Assembly (NCBI GenBank): GCA_003266105.1 | Contig: MVAA01000108.1 | Location: 1-10,467 of the forward strand | DNA length: 10,467 nucleotides | Direction of reading: 5' to 3' | DNA from: Methanosphaera sp. rholeuAM6 | GTDB taxonomy: Archaea; Methanobacteriota; Methanobacteria; Methanobacteriales; Methanobacteriaceae | Shown here: piece by piece, positions 5,403 to 10,467 of the stretch | Layout: the number at the start of each line of letters is the position of its first letter | Numbering within the stretch: the stretch's first letter is position 1 | Made by a program: the position numbers and the translations under genes | The notes under the pieces: generated by a model | Told to the model about the DNA's origin: nothing | The model's database searches: none | Seen by the model: the letters and a program-made list of their open reading frames with translations, nothing else

Positions 5403-6977
5403 TTATAATATAACTGATTTTACAACTTCTATCTCTTTTGTCTGTTCCAAATCAGATATTGCTTCATCAGTAATTTTCTGATCAACCTTAAGAACCATTA
5501 CTGCTTCTCCACCAGCTGATTCTCTACCAACTTGCATTTCACCGATATTAATGTTATGATTACCCAAGATACAGCCGATTGTACCGATTGTACCTGGTAA
5601 ATCAACATATTTTATGATAGCCATTAAACCTTCCAATATCAGGTTTACATCATAATCATCTATTGCTATAATTTTAGGAACATTGTTTTCAACAATTCCT
5701 TCTATTGTTGTTTCCTGATCATCATATTTTACCGTAGCTTTGATTGTAGCGTCATATTTTCCACTATCTTCAGTTTCGCCTTCAGTAATTTTTATTCCTC
5801 TTTGTTTTGCAACAGATTTAGCGTTAACGGAATTAACAGGTTCAGTTAAGATAGGATTAAGGAAAGCTTTTAACAGTTCTCTTGTCAATGGTTCTTTGGA
5901 TCTGCCATTTATTTCTCCACTGTAGACAATATTCAATTCGGAAATGTTTGGCGTAGTTGTCTGTACAAGTACTTTTCCTAATTGTTCAGTTAAGTTGAAG
6001 TATGGTTTGAGGGTTTGAAAGGTTTCTGAATCAACCAAAGGCATGTTTAATACATTAGTTGGAGTATTACCAGTAATTACTTCCTTAACTTCTTTTGCAA
6101 CTATAATTGCTGCATCACGTTGAGCTTCCTTGGTTGAAGCTGCAATGTGTGGTGTAAGAACTACGTTATCCAATGTTGTTAATGGACTGTTTTCCAAAGG
6201 TTCATTTTCAAATACATCTAATCCTGCTTTAAGTTCTGGTCTTTCCTTCAATGCTTCGTAAAGGTCATTTTCATCAATGATTCCACCTCTTGCACAGTTA
6301 AGGAGTATTGCATTATCTTTCATTTTTGATAATTCATCTTTGGAAATTAATCCTTTGGTTTCAGGAGTTAAAGGTACGTGTATAGTCATTACATCCGCAT
6401 TCTGTACCAAGTAATCTAAAGTGGTAATTTCAACACCCAATTCTTTTGCTGTTTCTTCGGTTATGTATGGATCGTATACAATAACATCCATTTCAAAAGC
6501 TTTGGATCTTTTTACAACTTGGCTTCCAATTCTACCCATTCCGATTACACCAAGAGTTTTGTTACGTAATTCCATTCCCATGAATTTGCTTTTTTCCCAT
6601 TTACCATCTTTTACTGATGCATCGGCAATTGCAATTTTTCTGCTTAATGACAGCATTAATCCCATAGCATGTTCAGCAACTGTGATGGAAGTTGATTGAG
6701 GTGCATTAACTACAAGAATACCATGGGCTGTTGCCGCTTCCACATCAATGTTATCTACTCCAACTCCGGCTCTTGCAATTATTTTTAAGTTTTTAGCTTT
6801 TTCAATTACTTCTTTTGTAACTTTTGTTCTACTTCTAACAATGATTCCTTCATATTGGTCTATTGTTTCAAGTAATTCTTCAGGTGTGATTGTTGGATTG
6901 TTCACTACTTCAGCAGTTCCTTCTAATACTTCCACACCCTTCTCATTAATTTTATCAGCTATTAATACTTTTGGCAT
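5403..6977 (-). CDS. serA: D-3-phosphoglycerate dehydrogenase (long form with ASB and ACT domains)
   Basis: The enzyme catalyses the first step of serine synthesis, oxidising 3-phosphoglycerate with NAD+ to 3-phosphohydroxypyruvate. At 524 residues it is the long type. The substrate-binding halves (1-98 and 287-315) flank a Rossmann NAD domain with GVIGMGRIGSQV (143-154). The catalytic triad is readable as Arg230 (NCARGGIIDE), Glu259 (DVFENEP) and His277 (LTPHIAAST), with the same spacing as in long bacterial SerA. Residues about 318-448 form the allosteric substrate-binding domain, and 453-524 form an ACT domain (DLPGTIGTIG, then NHNINIGEMQVGR), the usual site of serine feedback. CAGGAGAA at 6983-6990 (minus strand) is a strong ribosome binding site for the ATG. 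It is monocistronic, convergent with the JAMM gene. Confidence 0.95.
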   Translation of the reverse strand: MPKVLIADKINEKGVEVLEGTAEVVNNPTITPEELLETIDQYEGIIVRSRTKVTKEVIEKAKNLKIIARAGVGVDNIDVEAATAHGILVVNAPQSTSITVAEHAMGLMLSLSRKIAIADASVKDGKWEKSKFMGMELRNKTLGVIGMGRIGSQVVKRSKAFEMDVIVYDPYITEETAKELGVEITTLDYLVQNADVMTIHVPLTPETKGLISKDELSKMKDNAILLNCARGGIIDENDLYEALKERPELKAGLDVFENEPLENSPLTTLDNVVLTPHIAASTKEAQRDAAIIVAKEVKEVITGNTPTNVLNMPLVDSETFQTLKPYFNLTEQLGKVLVQTTTPNISELNIVYSGEINGRSKEPLTRELLKAFLNPILTEPVNSVNAKSVAKQRGIKITEGETEDSGKYDATIKATVKYDDQETTIEGIVENNVPKIIAIDDYDVNLILEGLMAIIKYVDLPGTIGTIGCILGNHNINIGEMQVGRESAGGEAVMVLKVDQKITDEAISDLEQTKEIEVVKSVIL

Positions 6978-7030
6978 AGTAATTCTCCTGTGTTTTTTGA
7001 TGAATTAATTGGCTATTCTAATTCCAATCA

Positions 7031-7038
7031 TTATTAAA
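7031..7038 (-). promoter_or_regulatory. Candidate TATA box for serA
   Basis: The minus strand reads TTTAATAA, which predicts a start near 7008 and a leader of about 31 nt. An ATTGG-N11-CCAAT inverted repeat (7008-7028) lies between the box and the predicted start. I would not call it an operator on this evidence. Confidence 0.3.
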
Positions 7039-7122
7039 CTAAAATAATTATTGTTTAAGTTCTATTATACCTTCCTTATCTTGAAAAGTGGTTTAACATT
7101 CATATATTATTTATGTTTTTTT

Positions 7123-7186
7123 TACTATAAATACTAAAGTTTCTTCAATTGATTATAATTACTTCCTAGAAGAAATACTATAAATA
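7123..7186 (+). promoter_or_regulatory. Duplicated TATA element upstream of the barrel-like gene
   Basis: The 11-mer TACTATAAATA occurs exactly at 7123-7133 and again at 7176-7186, 53 bp apart. Each contains a good archaeal TATA box, TATAAATA. The upstream copy predicts a start near 7156 and a leader of about 52 nt. The downstream copy predicts a start at about 7209, practically at the ATG at 7208, which would be a leaderless mRNA. Confidence 0.5.
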
Positions 7187-7207
7187 GAATATTAAGAGTT
7201 GATATGG

Positions 7208-7945
7208 ATGACATTTAACGAGATTATACTTGGAACTTCACCCTTTATTTTTGCACCACAGTTTGGTCATAGAACCAGATTGTATGAGTTGGATTTTGAA
7301 AAACAGCCTGAAAATATTGCAGAAATACTGGATAAATCATATGAAATGGGGGTTAAAAAAATACTCTTAAACAATTCAAAGGATCTTCTGGATGCACTTG
7401 ATTTATCCGTTAAACATGGCAATGACTGGACAGTCATAGGAAAAACCACTACTGACAACCTTGAAGATGATTTAAATAAATATGGAAAATATGATACGAC
7501 AGCAATAATGTTGGACGGATTTTTTGTAGACAATAATATAGAGCAGGGAAAGTGTGATGTCATAAGGAATATTCTAAACTCCATTGAAGATGAAGGTTTT
7601 TCACCGGCAATTGAAACCAGAACTCCCTTTAAAAACATACCAATCATTACAGAATCATTATTTATTGATGATTTTAATGAGATAATGTTGCCGTTAAATT
7701 ATTATGGTTATATGATGGATTGTAACTTCTTGAATAACGAAAATAAGGAAAAAATCAATAATTTACTGTCTTCATTGGATAAAAAGATCATAGCAAACAG
7801 AACCCTGGCTACGGGAATATTACAACCAAAAGAAGCTTATCAGTTTATAAGTGGGGTTGAATATTTGGACAGCGTTTGTGTCGGTGTTGCAAAAGTCAGT
7901 GAGGCCGAAGAAACATTTAATATTATAAATGAGTATAAATCATAA
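7208..7945 (+). CDS. Unassigned protein, aldo/keto-reductase-like TIM-barrel appearance
   Basis: I do not recognise a named family for this 245-residue soluble protein. The alternation of helices and short hydrophobic strands suggests a TIM barrel: VKKILLN (49-55), WTVIGKT (74-80), TAIMLDGFFV (98-107), KIIANRTLATGIL (193-205), DSVCVGVAKVSEAEETF (221-237). The opening IILGTSPFIFAPQFGHRTRLYELDF-type segment (6-30) and the last third, with an A-x2-L-ATG-x-L-P-x-EA pattern followed by VCVGVAKVSEAEE, resemble aldo/keto reductases. I cannot place their Asp-Tyr-Lys-His tetrad, so no activity is claimed. A TTG at 7199 is in frame, but GTTGAT at 7198-7203 looks like the ribosome binding site for the ATG at 7208. 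Its stop overlaps the convergent regulator's stop by 6 nt. Confidence 0.75.
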   Translation: MTFNEIILGTSPFIFAPQFGHRTRLYELDFEKQPENIAEILDKSYEMGVKKILLNNSKDLLDALDLSVKHGNDWTVIGKTTTDNLEDDLNKYGKYDTTAIMLDGFFVDNNIEQGKCDVIRNILNSIEDEGFSPAIETRTPFKNIPIITESLFIDDFNEIMLPLNYYGYMMDCNFLNNENKEKINNLLSSLDKKIIANRTLATGILQPKEAYQFISGVEYLDSVCVGVAKVSEAEETFNIINEYKS

Positions 7946-8992
7946 TTCCTCAGCTTCATCCTTTCTTTCTTTTATCAGTTTCAGTAAATCTTCAATACTG
8001 TCCATATCCTTAAGTTCCCAACGGTATATTGCAGGTATTTGTTTTATGGATTCCTTGTTATGCTCTTTTTCAAGAACAAATAATGCATCATAACCGGTAA
8101 CAGAGGATATATCCTGGGTTTTGTTGGCAATATTGTTGAGGGTTTTTTCATTTCTTCCCCTTTCCATATTGGTAATCAGTATATTATTTTCATGATTTTT
8201 CTTGTTGATTTCTGCTCTAATCTTCTCAATTTCATCCAATTTGTTTTCAAGCTTTTCTTTTAACTTTTGAATATCATTGGCATTTTGAGTGCTTTCACTA
8301 ACAGCATCAAACGGTGTTTTCTTGGAACTTTTAACATCATAACCCAGTTCAATTAATTCAATCGGTTCCTGTATTTTCTTATCCAGACTGTTTATTTTAT
8401 CAGATTCTAAAACATTAATGGATACGGTAATAGGTCTTTGCAATACCTCTTCAATCATGAGAGCGGTTTCAGGATATGTCTGTGAATTTCCCTGTTCATA
8501 TCTGTAAATGGTTTCCCTTGAAACGTGACTTAAATCGGCCAGTTCCTTTAATGACAAATTATTGGCTTCACGTAATTCTCTGAGTAATTTTCCATCAATT
8601 TTAACATAATATCCTCCACGTTTAGCAAGAATTTCCGGGTGGATGTCGTTTGCAACTATATTGCACAGTGTTTGTGGTGTAATAACAGGTATCTCGTGCC
8701 GTTCATACACAACATCCTCTTCCAGAAGGTTATGTTTGGATTTTAATCCTATGATAATTGGACTGGCAAGGAATGTTCCGGCAATCTTAGATAACTCTTC
8801 TGCTTGGCCGGATGTTAAGCTGTCAATATTTACAAGAATCTTTAAAATAATGAGAATGTTATCTTTTCTTGCTAATAAATCAAAACAGCTTCTATCATAA
8901 ATTTCCGATGTTTTGTAATCAAACGATTGTAACAAGTTTTTAATCTCTTGCAATATTTGCTCACGATTGATTGAAGGATTATCTAAATTCAT
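7940..8992 (-). CDS. Archaeal HTH-type transcriptional regulator with nuclease-like N-terminal domain
   Basis: This 350-residue protein matches the archaeal family annotated as putative HTH-type transcriptional regulatory protein (COG1395-like). The N-terminal domain (about 8-125), with CFDLLARKDNILIILKIL (36-53), has the alpha/beta pattern of a restriction-endonuclease-like fold, but I cannot find a complete PD-(D/E)XK active site. A Cro/C1-type helix-turn-helix follows (134-188); its SLKELADLSHVSRETIYRYE stretch (147-166) gives the two key helices. Residues about 238-270 form a charged coiled coil, and the conserved C-terminus carries ALFVLEKEHNKESIKQIPAI (303-322). No Shine-Dalgarno precedes the ATG, and a TATA-like site at 9016-9027 would start transcription near 8995, so the mRNA may be leaderless. 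It is divergent from tiaS across 103 bp. Its target is unknown. Confidence 0.82.
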   Translation of the reverse strand: MNLDNPSINREQILQEIKNLLQSFDYKTSEIYDRSCFDLLARKDNILIILKILVNIDSLTSGQAEELSKIAGTFLASPIIIGLKSKHNLLEEDVVYERHEIPVITPQTLCNIVANDIHPEILAKRGGYYVKIDGKLLRELREANNLSLKELADLSHVSRETIYRYEQGNSQTYPETALMIEEVLQRPITVSINVLESDKINSLDKKIQEPIELIELGYDVKSSKKTPFDAVSESTQNANDIQKLKEKLENKLDEIEKIRAEINKKNHENNILITNMERGRNEKTLNNIANKTQDISSVTGYDALFVLEKEHNKESIKQIPAIYRWELKDMDSIEDLLKLIKERKDEAEEL

Positions 8993-9015
8993 AATATATA
9001 ATATGTATTTTCTTG

Positions 9016-9027
9016 ATAATATATTAT
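9016..9027 (-). promoter_or_regulatory. Candidate promoter of the HTH regulator, palindromic TATA
   Basis: ATAATATATTAT is a perfect 12-bp palindrome. Read on the minus strand it predicts a start around 8995, only about three bases from the regulator's ATG, which itself lacks a Shine-Dalgarno. Being symmetric, it cannot by itself show direction. Confidence 0.35.
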
Positions 9028-9053
9028 AAGAAGAAAAACCTGAGACTTCTTTT

Positions 9054-9074
9054 TTTAAATAAATTTTTTATAAA
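9054..9074 (+). promoter_or_regulatory. Candidate TATA boxes for tiaS
   Basis: TTTAAATA (9054-9061) predicts a start near 9084, and TTTATAAA (9067-9074) a start near 9097. The first would leave a short leader with part of the GGGAAG site at 9082-9087; the second would make the TTG-initiated message leaderless. Confidence 0.35.
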
Positions 9075-9095
9075 TTAAACTGGGAAGTATGAACT

Positions 9096-10367
9096 TTGAC
9101 GGAAAATATTATATTACATGTAGGTATTGACGACACGGATTCCAATGAGGGTATGTGTACCACATATTTAACACACATTATAATAAAGCAATTAAAGGAA
9201 TATGGCATTGTTCCAACGGATTATCCTAGACTAATCAGATTAAATCCTTTCGCAAGATATAAAACTAGGGGTAACGGAGCATTATCGTTCGTGTTAAATT
9301 TAACATCAAGGGAGGATGTTGAAAAAGTTGAGAAAACAGTGTTGGAAAACGTTGAATCATATTCAATGTTTGAAGGTGTAAACACAAATCCTGGAGTGGT
9401 ATTTTATGAGGGAGAAATTACTTCCCAAATGAGGGACTATGCTACAGGTGCAATATATAATATATACACTATAGACTATGCCGAAGAATTTGCCAAAAAA
9501 GTTGGCATGAGAATACATAAGTTTAAAAAGGGAAGGGGAATAATCGGAGCAATCGCAGCCATAAGCATTCAATTGGATGATGAAACATTTGAATGCCTCG
9601 CATACAGAAAACCTGAAAACTATGGTACCAAACGACAACTGAATCAGGACAGCATATACGAAATGAATGACAGAACATATCCGGAAACCTTTGACAACAT
9701 CGACATTGAAGGAAACTACACTGCAATAGAACCACACACTCCCTGTCCTGTATTATATGGAATACGGGGAAACACTCCTGAAATAGTTGAAAAAGCACAT
9801 AATATAGTTGAAAGTTATGAGGAAATAGAAGACTACTGTATATTCCGAACAAATCAGCATACGGACATGCACATACAGGAAAACGTACCCATAAAAGATA
9901 TGAAGGACACGTCATGCTATAGGATACAGTGTAAAGTAACGGAAAATCCGCATGATATAGAGGGGGGACATGTCTTCTTCAAGGTATCAGACGGCACGGG
10001 AATCATAGAATGTGCGGCATTCGAGCCAACGAAAACATTCAGAAACACAGTAAGGAAGCTGCGAAAAAACGATGAAATAATATTATACGGTGGATTAAAT
10101 GACAATCACACATTCAATATAGAAAAATTTGAATTATTGAATGTTGCACCACAACATAAATTGTTAAATCCACTATGTGAATGTGGAAAACGCATGAAAT
10201 CAGCGGGAAAAAACAAGGGATTCAAATGTCCAAAATGTGGAAATAAAATAAGAACATCAGAGAAAGTAAAGCAATTCCTACCACGGGATATTAAGGAAGG
10301 ATTTTATGAAGTTCCTACAGAAGCAAGACGTCACTTATCCAAACCTATCGTAAGAATGAAACAATGA
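9096..10367 (+). CDS. tiaS: tRNA(Ile2) 2-agmatinylcytidine synthetase TiaS
   Basis: TiaS uses ATP and agmatine to convert C34 of the tRNA-Ile2 anticodon to agmatidine, so that the CAU anticodon reads AUA as isoleucine instead of AUG; it is essential in archaea. The 423-residue length is normal. HVGIDDTDSNEGMCTTY (8-24) is the hallmark N-terminal motif. The catalytic core continues through RLNPFARYKTRGNGA (48-62), NTNPGVVF (97-103), RGIIGAIAA (147-155) and IFRTNQHTD (249-257). An OB-fold (about 273-345) and a zinc ribbon with Cys361, Cys363, Cys378 and Cys381 bind the tRNA acceptor region. The start is TTG: the nearby ATG at 9089 is out of frame, and the next in-frame ATG (residue 20) would cut the IDDTD motif. 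GGGAAG at 9082-9087 is a plausible ribosome binding site. Confidence 0.95.
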   Translation: MTENIILHVGIDDTDSNEGMCTTYLTHIIIKQLKEYGIVPTDYPRLIRLNPFARYKTRGNGALSFVLNLTSREDVEKVEKTVLENVESYSMFEGVNTNPGVVFYEGEITSQMRDYATGAIYNIYTIDYAEEFAKKVGMRIHKFKKGRGIIGAIAAISIQLDDETFECLAYRKPENYGTKRQLNQDSIYEMNDRTYPETFDNIDIEGNYTAIEPHTPCPVLYGIRGNTPEIVEKAHNIVESYEEIEDYCIFRTNQHTDMHIQENVPIKDMKDTSCYRIQCKVTENPHDIEGGHVFFKVSDGTGIIECAAFEPTKTFRNTVRKLRKNDEIILYGGLNDNHTFNIEKFELLNVAPQHKLLNPLCECGKRMKSAGKNKGFKCPKCGNKIRTSEKVKQFLPRDIKEGFYEVPTEARRHLSKPIVRMKQ

Positions 10368-10411
10368 TTCTTTCTCTACAGATAACCAATTTATTTATCT
10401 TAAAATGAATA

Positions 10412-10433
10412 CCCCTACCTCGTTAGGTAGGGG
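10412..10433. other. GC-rich perfect hairpin near the window end
   Basis: CCCCTACCT (10412-10420) and AGGTAGGGG (10425-10433) pair over nine bases around a CGTT loop, 45 bp after the tiaS stop. It stands out sharply in this A/T-rich DNA. No T run follows on the plus strand (ATGAAAAAATTC comes next), so it is not a textbook terminator for tiaS. It could be a bidirectional transcription barrier, a subterminal hairpin of an IS200/IS605-type element, or part of an RNA. The window ends 34 bp later. Confidence 0.6.
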
Positions 10434-10467
10434 ATGAAAAAATTCAAACACCATACCACGTATTAAT

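Noticed and set aside
6748..7008. Plus-strand open frames antisense to serA (also 5740-5925 and 6421-6699)
   Set aside because: They mirror the very clear serA reading frame and have no ribosome binding site or domain of their own.
9363..9915. Two overlapping minus-strand open frames of about 125-130 codons inside tiaS
   Set aside because: Their translations are rich in Cys and Phe, as expected of antisense to A/T-rich code, and tiaS is unambiguous on the other strand.
1188..10367. A joint tRNA-quality-control system formed by the EMAP-domain protein, the Thg1-like protein and TiaS
   Set aside because: The three genes are in separate transcription units, kilobases apart, with unrelated genes between; shared theme alone is not evidence of one system.
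1..10467. CRISPR array, tRNA or rRNA genes, riboswitches
   Set aside because: Scanning by eye found no regularly spaced repeats, no cloverleaf-like intergenic stretch and no rRNA segments; the gaps are short and A/T-rich.

Overview
The window reads as a piece of an AT-rich methanogenic archaeon's chromosome. Agmatine-dependent tRNA-Ile2 modification (TiaS), a class III (QXSXE) prepilin, L-aspartate dehydrogenase, archaeal TATA-like boxes and GGTGAT/GGAGA-type ribosome binding sites all point to Euryarchaeota. The very low G+C, the A/T-heavy intergenic DNA and the gene families fit Methanobacteriales, with Methanosphaera as my best guess. That genus call is an inference from composition and recollection, not a database match.

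Layout, left to right. (1) 1-1171: a small plus-strand pilus module, a TadC-type inner-membrane platform protein followed by a 62-residue class III prepilin. (2) 1188-1913, minus: an EMAP/MetG-type tRNA-binding-domain protein, with a 299-bp A/T-rich divergent promoter region behind it. (3) 2213-3380, plus: a tight pair, PRC-barrel protein then nadX (aspartate dehydrogenase, NAD synthesis), closed by a hairpin/T-rich terminator. (4) 3518-5366, plus: a Thg1-like 3'-5' polymerase that probably starts at TTG, then a JAMM/MPN+ metalloprotease with a long acidic, partly coiled-coil tail. (5) 5403-6977, minus: long-form phosphoglycerate dehydrogenase (serA). (6) 7208-7945, plus: an unassigned protein with an aldo/keto-reductase-like look, whose stop overlaps by 6 nt the convergent stop of a minus-strand archaeal HTH regulator (7940-8992). 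(7) 9096-10367, plus: tiaS, TTG start, divergent from the regulator. (8) 10368-10467: a short non-coding end holding a strong GC-rich hairpin.

Most of this is core metabolism and RNA maintenance rather than an accessory island. Three genes touch tRNA (EMAP-domain protein, Thg1-like, TiaS), but they lie in separate transcription units and I do not claim they form one system. I see no tRNA or rRNA gene, no CRISPR array and no complete insertion sequence. The parts that deserve a second look are the minimal pilus pair, the JAMM protein's extended tail, the unassigned barrel-like protein with duplicated TATA boxes, the nuclease-like N-terminus of the HTH regulator, and the terminal hairpin. I found no convincing new multi-gene system.
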